DNA from: Trichocoleus sp. FACHB-40
Lineage (GTDB): Bacteria; Cyanobacteriota; Cyanobacteriia; Cyanobacteriales; FACHB-T130
DNA: 64,000 bases
NCBI RefSeq assembly: GCF_014695915.1
Contig: NZ_JACJPF010000035.1
Coordinates: 1 to 64,000, forward strand
Reading direction: 5' to 3'
Below are positions 35,542-44,573 of the stretch, in pieces. The first letter of the stretch is position 1. Each line of letters opens with the position of its first letter. The position numbers were made by a program, and so were the translations under genes. Under the pieces are notes generated by a model. It was not told the DNA's origin, did no database searches, and worked only from the letters and a program-made list of their open reading frames with translations.

Positions 35542-36474
35542 GTGGGGATGGACGGCTTAACTAACAGTCAAATAGAGCAATTTCATAAAAATGGCTTTTT
35601 AGTTGTTTCCTCGGTTTTGACTAACGAGCAAGTACGAGAGCTGCGAGAATTTTTATTAAAATTATTTGAGTCAGGAATACAACGGCAATCTGATGATGGG
35701 TGTATAGATATCTGCGCTAGATATCCCGAACTGCGCTGGCTTCTTATCCATCCCCCGATTGTTTCTGCACTCAGGTCTTTGTTAGGAAATGACTTTGTTT
35801 ACTTGCCAGAAATGGCTGCTCACGATTCTTGCTTTGGGGGATGGCATAAAGATACAGGTTCACAAGAAAAGGCTGGGCATAAATTTCATTATCAGCCTGA
35901 TTATTTGATGGTTCAAGCTGCCCTTTATCTTCAGGACAATGGCAAATATGGCGGCGGACTTGATGTAATTCCCGGTTCTCACTTACACCCGGACAAGTAC
36001 ATCACAAAAAATTCTCGGCAGTCGGGGTGGCTATCTTTGTCAAAGCTCAAGCGCAAGTTATACAGGCAGCTTGCTAAAATACAATTTGTGCGGACTATAA
36101 AAGGCAAGTTAAACAAATTGCGATCGCAAAAGCATTTAGAATCTAATAACTTAGAGAGTTTTGTCAGCCATATTCCCCTAAAACCAGAAGTACCAAGTCA
36201 GGTTGGAGAATATTCAATCCCAAGTAAGGCTGGCGATCTTGTTTTATTTGATTTTAGGCTTGACCATAAAGCATCTTGGCCCGAAGTTGTCCCTATACCC
36301 CTGGAAAACCGGAAGCTGGTTTTTTTCTTTGCTTGCAGTAAAAATAATGAAAATGTTGCTAAATACAAAAAGTTTTTACTGAGTCGAGAAGTTGGCTATG
36401 AATATCTAAAAGGTCATCGCTATCCAAAAGACCTGCTAGAGCTGGCTAGAAAACATGGGATAACACTAGCATGA
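35542..36474 (+). CDS. phytanoyl-CoA dioxygenase (PhyH) family protein
   Basis: The 310-residue protein is a non-heme Fe(II)/2-oxoglutarate oxygenase with an intact metal triad H102-x-D104 (GWHKDTG) and H242 (RLDHKASWP), followed by R257 for 2-oxoglutarate. The start is GTG at 35542 or ATG at 35548; GTGGAG upstream suits either. The substrate is unknown. PhyH enzymes hydroxylate diverse small molecules, so sugar hydroxylation is possible in this setting (inference). It overlaps the next methyltransferase gene by 4 bases. Confidence 0.8.
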   Translation: MGMDGLTNSQIEQFHKNGFLVVSSVLTNEQVRELREFLLKLFESGIQRQSDDGCIDICARYPELRWLLIHPPIVSALRSLLGNDFVYLPEMAAHDSCFGGWHKDTGSQEKAGHKFHYQPDYLMVQAALYLQDNGKYGGGLDVIPGSHLHPDKYITKNSRQSGWLSLSKLKRKLYRQLAKIQFVRTIKGKLNKLRSQKHLESNNLESFVSHIPLKPEVPSQVGEYSIPSKAGDLVLFDFRLDHKASWPEVVPIPLENRKLVFFFACSKNNENVAKYKKFLLSREVGYEYLKGHRYPKDLLELARKHGITLA

Positions 36475-37493
36475 ATAAACCAAAGCCTAAAAAAGTTTCC
36501 TTTAGGGAATCGGAAATCAGGGCTGATGAATTTAATGATGGACAGAATCAAGCTTTGGCTAACGATATTCAGCGATTGCTGAGGCATAAAAATAATTTTA
36601 TTGTCGTTAATTGCCCTGCTTGTAATGCCGACAATAATAGACGAATTTATGAAAAATATGAAATTCAATTTGTAATTTGCCAAGCTTGCAAAACTGTTTA
36701 TGCAAATCCGCGACCTCGCCCGGAACATTTGGAGGAATATTATCGGGAATCAGAAAATTATGCCTATTGGAATAAATATATTTTTCCGGCTTCGGAAACG
36801 GTACGACGCGAAAAAATTTTTAAGCCGCGAGTAAATAAGGTCGTTGAGATTTGCCAAAAATTTAATATTAAAACAAATACGCTTTTAGAAGTAGGGGCGG
36901 GATTTGGAATATTTTGCGAGGAAATTCAAAAACTAGGAATTTTTCAGCGGATAGTAGGAGTTGAGCCTACACCGGATCTGGCTCAAACTTGCCGCGATCG
37001 CCATCTCGAAATCGTTGAAAAACCGATTGAACAAGTCTTCTTCGGTACTGACAAAATGGATGTAATTGTCAATTTTGAGGTAATCGAACATCTGTTTTCG
37101 CCGAGAGACTTTCTGCTCAAGTGTTACGAACTACTTTCCTATGGCGGAATTTTTATCGTTACCTGTCCTAATGTCAAAGGTTTTGATATCGTAACTTTAG
37201 CAGATAAGTCTGATTCTGTTGACAACGAACATATTAACTTGTTCAATCTGGATTCGCTGACATATCTGTTAGAAGCTTGTGGATTTGAAGTAATAGAAAA
37301 ACAAACTCCGGGACGACTTGATGCTGAATTAGTGCGTAAGAAAGTTTTATCGGGCGAGTTTGATATTAACAACCAAAATTTTTTGGAACAAATTTTGATT
37401 GACGAGTGGGAAACTAAAGGCGAAGCATTTCAAGACTTTTTATCTGAAAATCAGCTTTCGTCTCATATGTTACTGGTTGCGAGAAAGCCTTAA
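36471..37493 (+). CDS. methyltransferase with N-terminal zinc ribbon
   Basis: In 340 residues the N-terminal part binds zinc through C48-x2-C51 and C70-x2-C73 (CPAC and CQAC), followed by RPRPEHLEEYY. The SAM-binding domain has LLEVGAGFGIF near residue 130 and a NFEVIEHLFSPRDFLLKCYELLSYGG core. Related proteins C-methylate or methylate deoxy sugars. Coupling by ATGA to the PhyH gene and closeness to pseG suggest that it modifies the nonulosonic acid or a neighbour residue. Confidence 0.82.
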   Translation: MNKPKPKKVSFRESEIRADEFNDGQNQALANDIQRLLRHKNNFIVVNCPACNADNNRRIYEKYEIQFVICQACKTVYANPRPRPEHLEEYYRESENYAYWNKYIFPASETVRREKIFKPRVNKVVEICQKFNIKTNTLLEVGAGFGIFCEEIQKLGIFQRIVGVEPTPDLAQTCRDRHLEIVEKPIEQVFFGTDKMDVIVNFEVIEHLFSPRDFLLKCYELLSYGGIFIVTCPNVKGFDIVTLADKSDSVDNEHINLFNLDSLTYLLEACGFEVIEKQTPGRLDAELVRKKVLSGEFDINNQNFLEQILIDEWETKGEAFQDFLSENQLSSHMLLVARKP

Positions 37494-37513
37494 AAAAATG
37501 GGAGTGCTAAAGC

Positions 37514-38617
37514 ATGGAAGCGATCGTTCGTGCAGATGCCTCAATTAAAATTGGTACGGGACACATTATGCGCTGCTTGGCTCTAGCTGAAGCTCTCCCG
37601 AAAACAGAGTGTAAAGTAACGTTTATTTGCCGCAATTTGCCGGAAACCCTGCGTGAATTGATTGAGAAAAAAGGCTTTTTAGTTCACTATTTACCGGAAA
37701 CAGGCTATCGCTATGAGACAATCAGCCAAACTGATTGGGAAATCGATGTCAAGCAAACTATAGATTGTATCAGCAAAAAGCATCAACAAATCGATTGGCT
37801 GATTGTCGATAATTACGAATTAGATTATCGCTGGGAGTTGCAACTAAGACCCTACGTTGAAAAAATTATGGCGATTGATGATCTGGCAAATCGACAGCAC
37901 GATTGCGACTTGCTGCTTGACCAAAATTTTTATAAAAATTTACAGACTCGCTACGATAACCTGGTGCCTGCTGGCTGCGAAAAGTTATTAGGACCAAAAT
38001 ACGCTCTGCTGCGTCCAGAATTTAAACAAGTTCGCCAACATTTGCGATCGCGAGACGGTACTGTGAAACGCATTCTCGTTAGTTTTGGCGGCAGCGATGC
38101 CACAAATGAAACTACAAAAGCACTGTTGGCGATCGCATCCCTAAATCGACCAGACATTGCAGTTGACGTGGTAGTTGGTGCCTCTAACCCGTATCGAGAA
38201 CCAGTTAGACAGATGTGTGCAAAGATTCCGAATGCAAATTTTTACTGCCAGGTAACAAATATGGCAGAATTAATGGCGATCGCTGATTTAGCTATAGCCG
38301 CCGGGGGGACAACGACTTGGGAACGCTGCTTTCTCGGTTTACCTTCAATTACAATTGCGATCGCGCAAAATCAGCTAGAAACAACTGCTGCTGTAGCATC
38401 AGCAGGTGCTACCTGGCATTTAGGCTGGTGCAGCGATGTCAGCGTACAAGATTTAACTAAGATAATTCAGCAAGCTTTATTAAACCCATCTTTGTTAAAA
38501 GAAATGTCACGAAGAGCCATAAAATTGATGCAAACTCACAAACCGCACGCTCGAAACCTTGTTGTTCAAGCTCTCATGGATTTAGTAAATGCCACTCCGC
38601 GAAGACTGCCGACTTAG
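37514..38617 (+). CDS. pseG: UDP-2,4-diacetamido-2,4,6-trideoxy-beta-L-altropyranose hydrolase, PseG
   Basis: The enzyme removes UDP from the fully acetylated precursor in pseudaminic acid synthesis. The GT-B-like protein of 367 residues shows the key H17 in IGTGHIMRC, ADASIKIGTGH, the middle VSFGGSDATNET and the C-terminal AAGGTTTWERCFLGLP. It overlaps pseH by 29 bases. Pathway order here is pseG-pseH-pseI, although PseH acts before PseG. Confidence 0.92.
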   Translation: MEAIVRADASIKIGTGHIMRCLALAEALPKTECKVTFICRNLPETLRELIEKKGFLVHYLPETGYRYETISQTDWEIDVKQTIDCISKKHQQIDWLIVDNYELDYRWELQLRPYVEKIMAIDDLANRQHDCDLLLDQNFYKNLQTRYDNLVPAGCEKLLGPKYALLRPEFKQVRQHLRSRDGTVKRILVSFGGSDATNETTKALLAIASLNRPDIAVDVVVGASNPYREPVRQMCAKIPNANFYCQVTNMAELMAIADLAIAAGGTTTWERCFLGLPSITIAIAQNQLETTAAVASAGATWHLGWCSDVSVQDLTKIIQQALLNPSLLKEMSRRAIKLMQTHKPHARNLVVQALMDLVNATPRRLPT

Positions 38618-39152
38618 ACCAATAGCAGAGTCAGATTTAGAGAAAGTTTTGGCATGGCGTAACTCAGAACGTATCCGTGCCAATATGTTTACTGACCATA
38701 TTATCACCATAGATGAACATAGGGGATGGTTTAAAAGAATTCAGCAAGATCCTAGCGCTGAATGTCAAATATTTGAGTTAAAAACTTCTGCCGTTGGAGT
38801 AGTCAATATCACCCAAATAGACAAAAGTAATCATAAGTGCTTTTGGGGATTTTATTTGGGAGAAGTTGATTTACCTCGCGGCACTGGTTCAGCAATGGGT
38901 TATTTGGCATTAGATCATATTTTCGAGAATTTGAATATCCACAAACTCTGTGGTGAAATATTTGCTTTTAATGAAGATAGCATCAAATTTCATCAAAGGT
39001 TAGGCTTTGTGCAGGAAGGCTATTTAAAAAACCATATTTTAAAAAATCAGCAATACGAAAATATTTTATTGGTGGCTTTATTGAAAGATGAGTGGCTAAG
39101 AATAAAAACTGGATTAGAGCAACTATATTTTAGTAGTAAAGAGCGGTCATGA
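38589..39152 (+). CDS. pseH: pseudaminic acid pathway N-acetyltransferase, PseH
   Basis: The 187-residue GNAT protein starts at the ATG inside pseG and shows RLRPIAESDLEKVLAWRNSE, IFELKTSAVGVVNI, an acetyl-CoA-binding RGTGSAMGYLAL and the FHQRLGFVQEGYLK terminus. This matches PseH, which N-acetylates the 4-amino group made by PseC. It shares ATGA with pseI, which implies co-translation of pseG-pseH-pseI. Confidence 0.9.
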   Translation: MPLREDCRLRPIAESDLEKVLAWRNSERIRANMFTDHIITIDEHRGWFKRIQQDPSAECQIFELKTSAVGVVNITQIDKSNHKCFWGFYLGEVDLPRGTGSAMGYLALDHIFENLNIHKLCGEIFAFNEDSIKFHQRLGFVQEGYLKNHILKNQQYENILLVALLKDEWLRIKTGLEQLYFSSKERS

Positions 39153-40201
39153 AACAAATAACGGTTAGTGGGACAAAAATCGGCGGTAATACCAAACCCT
39201 TCATCATCGCTGAAATGTCCGGAAATCACAACCAGTCGCTAGAAAGAGGATTAGAAATTGTAGAAGCAGCGGCCAAGGCTGGAGTTCATGCTGTGAAACT
39301 TCAAACATATACAGCTGACACGATGACTTTGGATATCGAACGAGGCGACTTTTACATAGATAACCCCAATAGTTTATGGAGAGGAAATTCTTTATATCAG
39401 CTATATCAGCAGGCTTACACTCCTTGGGAATGGCACAAGCCAATTTTTGAGCGTTGCCGGGAATTGGGAATTATTGGATTTAGCACTCCCTTTGATGCAA
39501 CAGCTGTTGATTTTCTGGAATCTCTGGACGTACCTTGCTACAAAATTGCTTCATTTGAAAATACCGATTTACCTTTAATTCGCAAGGTTGCCAGTACGGG
39601 AAAACCGATGATAATTTCTACTGGCATGGCGACTGTCGCCGAACTAGATGAAACAGTGGGAACAGCAAGAGATACGGGTTGTCAGGATTTAATTTTGCTC
39701 AAATGTACTAGCAGCTATCCAGCGACACCAAAGGATACAAACTTGCTAACAATTCCTCACCTGCGGCAATTATTTGACGTGCAAGTGGGACTATCGGATC
39801 ATACATTAGGAATTGGGGTTGCTGTTGCTAGTGTGGCTTTGGGTGCGACGGTAATTGAAAAGCATTTTACCTTGCGTCGGGCAGATGGCGGCGTGGATTC
39901 AGCTTTTTCGATGGAACCGGAAGAAATGCGCCAGCTGGTGATAGAGTCGGAAAGAGGATGGCAAGCGTTAGGTAAAATATCTTATGAACCAACGGAGGCA
40001 GAGAAGCAGTCTTTGATTTACAAGCGATCGCTTTACATTTCCCAAGACATGAAAGCTGGAGATATTTTCAATCCAGAAAATTTAAAAGCCGTGCGCCCGG
40101 GGTTGGGTTTACCGCCAAAATACTACGATATCCTGCTGGGAAAGCCAATTAAACGCGATGCCAAAAAAGGATCGCCTGTTAGTTGGGAGCTGATTAGTTG
40201 A
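39149..40201 (+). CDS. pseI: pseudaminic acid synthase, PseI
   Basis: PseI condenses 6-deoxy-AltdiNAc with phosphoenolpyruvate to give pseudaminic acid. The 350 residues show the NeuB barrel (FIIAEMSGNHNQ, AVKLQTYTADTMTL, FSTPFDATAVDFLE, KIASFE, IISTGMA, LKCTSSYPA) and a C-terminal SAF antifreeze-like domain (RSLYISQDMKAGD, RPGLGLPP). The TMTLD segment favours Pse over sialic or legionaminic synthases. Its stop overlaps the next start (TTGA). Confidence 0.92.
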   Translation: MKQITVSGTKIGGNTKPFIIAEMSGNHNQSLERGLEIVEAAAKAGVHAVKLQTYTADTMTLDIERGDFYIDNPNSLWRGNSLYQLYQQAYTPWEWHKPIFERCRELGIIGFSTPFDATAVDFLESLDVPCYKIASFENTDLPLIRKVASTGKPMIISTGMATVAELDETVGTARDTGCQDLILLKCTSSYPATPKDTNLLTIPHLRQLFDVQVGLSDHTLGIGVAVASVALGATVIEKHFTLRRADGGVDSAFSMEPEEMRQLVIESERGWQALGKISYEPTEAEKQSLIYKRSLYISQDMKAGDIFNPENLKAVRPGLGLPPKYYDILLGKPIKRDAKKGSPVSWELIS

Positions 40202-41490
40202 AACCATCAATTGCTTTCATTATCTTTAGAATGAATTGCTATCGCCTCATGGCATCGGCAATCGATGCCGCATTGCAACGTGGATGGCACGTTGAATGTT
40301 GGCATGATATCGGGACAGCAACGCTAGGTAGACCTTTAGATTTTCCCAGCGTCACTAATGCCCCCGCATTCCGCAATGGCAAGGTGACATTCCGAGAATA
40401 TAGGGGGAAGTCGGAACTAATTGAACTTTTGCAACGAAAGCCAGTCGATGCAGTTGTTAATCTCCTTCCTCCGATAAATTCAATTGTGGGAGAATTGCCA
40501 GATAAACCACATCGCCCGTTGTATGTACTACTTGAACCTAGCCCCGGCGATTGGTTTTACCACGTTAAAAATCCTGAAGAACTTAATCAGATTGACCTAT
40601 TTGCCTTAACTACACTCTATTGGTTAGAACAAAATATCCAGTTGATTAGAGAAATATTGCCTTTCCCTTTTACAACTGAGATGGAAGCAAAGTTTAGACA
40701 AAAAGCTATCCCTGTGGGTTGGCCGCAAGTCGATCAGTTGGCTCTAATCGATCCAATGGAGGTGCGAAAAAAGTGGGGAATTCCAGAGGGTAAACCTGTC
40801 GTCGTCTATCTTAACTGGCCCGATCATACAGGTTGGGGTTTCAGAGAAGAGATGTTTCAAACAACGTCTCTGCTGGGAAAAATTAAAGTTTTGCTGCGTT
40901 ACCGGAAACAGTGGAAAACTGCCCTAGAAGTGTTGCGAGAGAGCAATATGGGACAGGTGACAAAAGCACTGAGGGCTTTTTGTGATCGCAACAACGCCTA
41001 CTTAATTGTTAAATATCGCAACCGAGACTGTGAATTATTGCCAGAAACGCAGATTGCCGATAAAGTAATATTCGACGAATCCTATTATCCGCATAGTATA
41101 TCTGAAGTAATGAGTATTGCTGACCTTAGCATTAGCTATTTTAGCCTTGGAGTACGCGAATCAGTAGCCGCTGGCGTTCCTCATCTGGCGTTTGATGTAG
41201 CTGGGATGGCTGACATCAAAGTTGTACCGCAAGAGAAAATACCATATTCTCGTCGATATTCACAACCTGGTAAACTTTGGAATTATGATGGTGTGGCATA
41301 TTTAATGGATACAGAACAAATTCTGAAGCACTTGCCGAAAATGTCTTTATCTGACTTCACCCTCGATAGAAAAGCACAATCAGAGTATTATCAAAAGTAT
41401 TTAGGTGTTTCCTCTATAGCCAATACTGATAATTTTCTAAATGTGATACAAAAGGTAATTGAAAGCAATGGTTTTATCCCCTTTCTATAA
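40198..41490 (+). CDS. unrecognised GT-B-like protein, candidate glycosyltransferase
   Basis: I do not recognise the family. The start is a TTG that overlaps the pseI stop, so translation is probably coupled. The 430-residue, soluble, two-domain-looking sequence has IAFIIFRMNCYRLMASAIDAA at the start, PVVVYLNWPDH in the middle at the start of a second Rossmann-like domain, then IADLSISYFSLGVRESVAAGVPHLAFD. The last segment resembles the donor-binding end of GT-B glycosyltransferases. Position directly after pseI makes it a candidate transferase for the CMP-activated nonulosonic acid (inference). Confidence 0.5.
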   Translation: MKPSIAFIIFRMNCYRLMASAIDAALQRGWHVECWHDIGTATLGRPLDFPSVTNAPAFRNGKVTFREYRGKSELIELLQRKPVDAVVNLLPPINSIVGELPDKPHRPLYVLLEPSPGDWFYHVKNPEELNQIDLFALTTLYWLEQNIQLIREILPFPFTTEMEAKFRQKAIPVGWPQVDQLALIDPMEVRKKWGIPEGKPVVVYLNWPDHTGWGFREEMFQTTSLLGKIKVLLRYRKQWKTALEVLRESNMGQVTKALRAFCDRNNAYLIVKYRNRDCELLPETQIADKVIFDESYYPHSISEVMSIADLSISYFSLGVRESVAAGVPHLAFDVAGMADIKVVPQEKIPYSRRYSQPGKLWNYDGVAYLMDTEQILKHLPKMSLSDFTLDRKAQSEYYQKYLGVSSIANTDNFLNVIQKVIESNGFIPFL

Positions 41491-41574
41491 AAATTAAGCA
41501 TTTAATAAATGCCGAATTATTAAGGTATTATATTATAAATATACAATTTATAGGAGCGATTTTGTTAATCAGCT

Positions 41575-42246
41575 ATGATAAAAAACATTAAGCATTCTAT
41601 ATATAGACTTAAAGAGGATATTCAGTTACAGTTATACCGTGCGTATATGAAACAGAATCTAGGGCTGTTTTCTCAGGAATACGAGCAATATTTAGATGCA
41701 CAGCTGCAACGTAGTTTCTATAAAAAATCAAATCCCTTACAACTGCATACACGCTTGTTAGTTGATAAGTTAGCAGAATTTAGAAATTTTGCTGAGTGTC
41801 ATTTTTTATGTATTGGTTGTAGAAATACGGCTGAAATAAATTATTTCAAGAGCCAAGGCGCTAACAAAGTTATAGGTATTGATTTATTTAGTAGTAGCCC
41901 TGATATCACGATCATGGATATGCACAAAATGACTTTTCCAGATAATAATTTTGATATTATATACAGCGCTCATTCCCTAGAACACTCTTATGATGTAGGC
42001 AAAGTTGTTAGAGAAATTATTCGAGTGGCGAGTCCCGGTGCATTAGTAGCTGTAGAGGTGCCAGTGGAATATAAAGTCAGTAGTACCGATTTAGTGGATT
42101 TTGGTAACTTAGAAAGCCTATACGCCATCTTTGACCCGTATATATCGCAAGTGCTTTGGAGTGAGGAACAACCGCCGTTGAGTCCTCAAAATGAACAAGG
42201 TACTGCCATCATTCGGACTATATTTGAAATAGACAAGAGTAAATGA
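41575..42246 (+). CDS. class I methyltransferase-like protein
   Basis: The 223 residues have a degenerate SAM motif I (FLCIGCRNTAEI, near residue 80), VIGIDLFSSS for strand 2, then MHKMTFPDNNFDIIYSAHSLEHS and VREIIRVASPG, the motifs of the Methyltransf_11 group. An 84-base AT-rich gap separates it from the preceding gene, and ATGA couples it to the next. Substrate unknown. Confidence 0.7.
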   Translation: MIKNIKHSIYRLKEDIQLQLYRAYMKQNLGLFSQEYEQYLDAQLQRSFYKKSNPLQLHTRLLVDKLAEFRNFAECHFLCIGCRNTAEINYFKSQGANKVIGIDLFSSSPDITIMDMHKMTFPDNNFDIIYSAHSLEHSYDVGKVVREIIRVASPGALVAVEVPVEYKVSSTDLVDFGNLESLYAIFDPYISQVLWSEEQPPLSPQNEQGTAIIRTIFEIDKSK

Positions 42247-43046
42247 AAATTCTAACAAAATTGCGATTTCATTTCAAGAATGGACTTTATCGTTTAACGC
42301 CAGGTGGTTATGGATACTACCGGAAACTGCGGCGTTACAACGATTCAGAATATGACCACGAAAGAGATAAACATCCGGTACGAAGTAAACATTATGCTAA
42401 AGAAGGTTGGAAACAAGAGAAGCAAGAAGGGTTAACTTATCGAGATTATGAAAATTACGATGAGTATATTACTCATCAAAAACAGAAATTTGAAGAAATA
42501 ATCAAGATTACAGGAGGCTTTAGCAATCAGGTAATTTGGGAATGGCGCTTGAAGTTTTATCGCCGTTTCAGGCTGCTTACCCAAATATTGCCAAATACTG
42601 CTTGCATTGTGTGTGCTGGTGCGAGGCAGGGAACAGAAGTTGAGGTGCTGCGAGACTTGGGGTTTCGTAATGCGTATGGTATTGATCTCAACCCTGGTTC
42701 TGAAAATCCACTGGTAAAGATAGGGGATTTCCTGCACATGGATAACGCCACGTCTTCGGTTGATTTAATATATACAAACTGCGTGGATCATGCCTGGAAC
42801 CTAGAAGAGTTATTTTCTGAACACGCGCGGGTAATCAAACAGGATGGATATGTTCTTTATGACTTATCAATGGATATGAAAGATGGTGGAGGACCATTTG
42901 AAGCAGTTGCTTGGGAAAGTGAGGAGGAATTGTTTTTGATAATGTTACGGTATTTTAAAACAGTAGTTCGAGTAGAAGTTGATGGTAGTTGGAAGTGGAT
43001 ATTGCTGCAAGGGAAACGAGAAGGAAAGCCTGTATTGTCTAGTTAA
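42243..43046 (+). CDS. class I methyltransferase-like protein
   Basis: The 267-residue protein has a long basic and aromatic N-terminal region (RFHFKNGLYRLTPGGYGYYRKLRRYN) before the SAM-like core CIVCAGARQGTEVEVL, YGIDLNPG, IGDFLHMDNATSSVDLIYTNCVDH and HARVIKQDGYVLYDLS. Motif I lacks the usual acidic residue before the Gly-rich loop (CAGARQG), as in its upstream neighbour, so the two may form a subgroup. Substrate unknown. Confidence 0.65.
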   Translation: MKILTKLRFHFKNGLYRLTPGGYGYYRKLRRYNDSEYDHERDKHPVRSKHYAKEGWKQEKQEGLTYRDYENYDEYITHQKQKFEEIIKITGGFSNQVIWEWRLKFYRRFRLLTQILPNTACIVCAGARQGTEVEVLRDLGFRNAYGIDLNPGSENPLVKIGDFLHMDNATSSVDLIYTNCVDHAWNLEELFSEHARVIKQDGYVLYDLSMDMKDGGGPFEAVAWESEEELFLIMLRYFKTVVRVEVDGSWKWILLQGKREGKPVLSS

Positions 43047-43063
43047 ATTAAAGCAGAAAATTT

Positions 43064-43885
43064 ATGAGAAAGGATTATATATTAATACCAAATGAACAGG
43101 ACGGAGTAGATGAAAGCGCCTTTGTCGAAGACTTTTGGACTCAACGCTGGGAAAATGTGGCGCAGTTACCGCAAGCTGAGTCGGTTGCTAGTCGAGAAGA
43201 GTACAAGATTATGCAACCTTTTCTGCAAAAGCTACCAGTTGGCAGTTCCATTTTGGATGGTGGCTGTGGAATGGGAGCGTGGACAGTTTTTTTGACAAAT
43301 CAGGGTTTTAAAGTAATTGGATTAGATATTAGCGATCGCACGATTATTCGACTCAAGCAATTCTTGCCAAATTATCAATTTATTCATGGAGATATTCGCC
43401 AGACTAACTTTAAAAATGCTACCTTTGACGCTTACTTCTCTTGGGGAACATTTGAGCATTTTGAAAATGGTTTAGAAGATTGCATCAAAGAAGCTTATCG
43501 CATCCTAAAACCAGGAGGATTTCTATTTGTTAGTGTACCGTTCCAGAACTGGTGGCATATCTTGCGCGATGCTAAAGCCTTGCACAAATGGGATCAAGGC
43601 TACGATACGCAGCAAGGCTTTGCAGCACCCCTGCGGTTTTACCAGTGGTGGTTGACTGTACCAGAATTTGAGCAAGAGTTGGCATTGCGAGGGTTCCGGG
43701 TGCTGAAAGTGCAGCCAATTGGCCGCTATGAGGGTTTGAGTCGGGCGCTAGTACACGATCTTCACTTGAAGCCAGAAAGTTTAAGCGATCGCATCGCCAA
43801 ACGACTTCTACACCCAATAATCCCGACACGCTGGATCGGTCATATGCTGATGGCGATCGCGCAGAAAACCGATAATACCTTATGA
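43064..43885 (+). CDS. class I SAM-dependent methyltransferase
   Basis: The 273 residues have motif I ILDGGCGMGAWTVFL, VIGLDIS, HGDIRQTNFKNATFDAY, and the HFENGLEDCIKEAYRILKPGG block. The C-terminal part (LRFYQWWLTVPEFEQELALRG) resembles MTs that act on sugars or aglycones in surface-glycan loci. It overlaps the next gene by ATGA. Acceptor unknown. Confidence 0.8.
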   Translation: MRKDYILIPNEQDGVDESAFVEDFWTQRWENVAQLPQAESVASREEYKIMQPFLQKLPVGSSILDGGCGMGAWTVFLTNQGFKVIGLDISDRTIIRLKQFLPNYQFIHGDIRQTNFKNATFDAYFSWGTFEHFENGLEDCIKEAYRILKPGGFLFVSVPFQNWWHILRDAKALHKWDQGYDTQQGFAAPLRFYQWWLTVPEFEQELALRGFRVLKVQPIGRYEGLSRALVHDLHLKPESLSDRIAKRLLHPIIPTRWIGHMLMAIAQKTDNTL

Positions 43886-44571
43886 ACGCTCTCGATCCAC
43901 AGGTAGGAAACCTTTATTACTCTGTACGTCGCTATTTTGTAGACGAATTTTATTTTCGTCACGTTCGCAAAATACCCGCTAGCAGTCGCGTCCTAGATTT
44001 GGGTGGCACTAAAATTCAAAAGCGGGGCCAATTCAATATAAATTGTTATGATTTGCAAGTAGTTTACGTTAACATTTCGCCTGCAAAACAGCCTGATGTA
44101 GTCGCGGATGCAGCAGCTTTACCTTTTGAAGACGCTTGTTTTGATGTTGTAATTTGCTCTGAATTATTGGAACACGTACCCAATCCTTCATCTGTACTTT
44201 GTGAAGCGAATCGCGTACTTCGTGATGGTGGAATTATATTAATTTGCGTTCCTTTTATGTATCGCATTCATGGCGATCCTGATGACTATGGACGTTACAC
44301 AGATTACTTTTGGCAATGTGCTTTGAAAGAGGTAGGATTTGATGATATTGCAATCGAACGCCAGGGATTATTTTTCTCGGTGCTGGCTGACTTTTTAAAG
44401 CAGTATGTGGGTGGGGTGGGTGTTCCCAGACCCTTTGGTAGGGTAACGGTTTGGCTGTTAGCTAAATATCAACGCTGGGCTATGAATTATGAACAGCAAC
44501 CCCAGATAAAAGCTCATTCATTCTTGCGAAGTTTTACAACTGGTTTTGGAATCGTGGCAGTCAAGAAATAA
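43882..44571 (+). CDS. class I SAM-dependent methyltransferase
   Basis: The 229 residues have a variant motif I (RVLDLGGTKIQKRG), DVVADAAALPFEDACFDVVICSELLEHV and LCEANRVLRDGGIILICVPF, followed by HGDPDDYGRYTDYFW. This last segment is common in sugar methyltransferases of cyanobacterial glycan loci. Start codon coupled to the gene upstream; the following glycosyltransferase starts 2 bases after the stop. Confidence 0.78.
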   Translation: MNALDPQVGNLYYSVRRYFVDEFYFRHVRKIPASSRVLDLGGTKIQKRGQFNINCYDLQVVYVNISPAKQPDVVADAAALPFEDACFDVVICSELLEHVPNPSSVLCEANRVLRDGGIILICVPFMYRIHGDPDDYGRYTDYFWQCALKEVGFDDIAIERQGLFFSVLADFLKQYVGGVGVPRPFGRVTVWLLAKYQRWAMNYEQQPQIKAHSFLRSFTTGFGIVAVKK

Positions 44572-44573
44572 AG

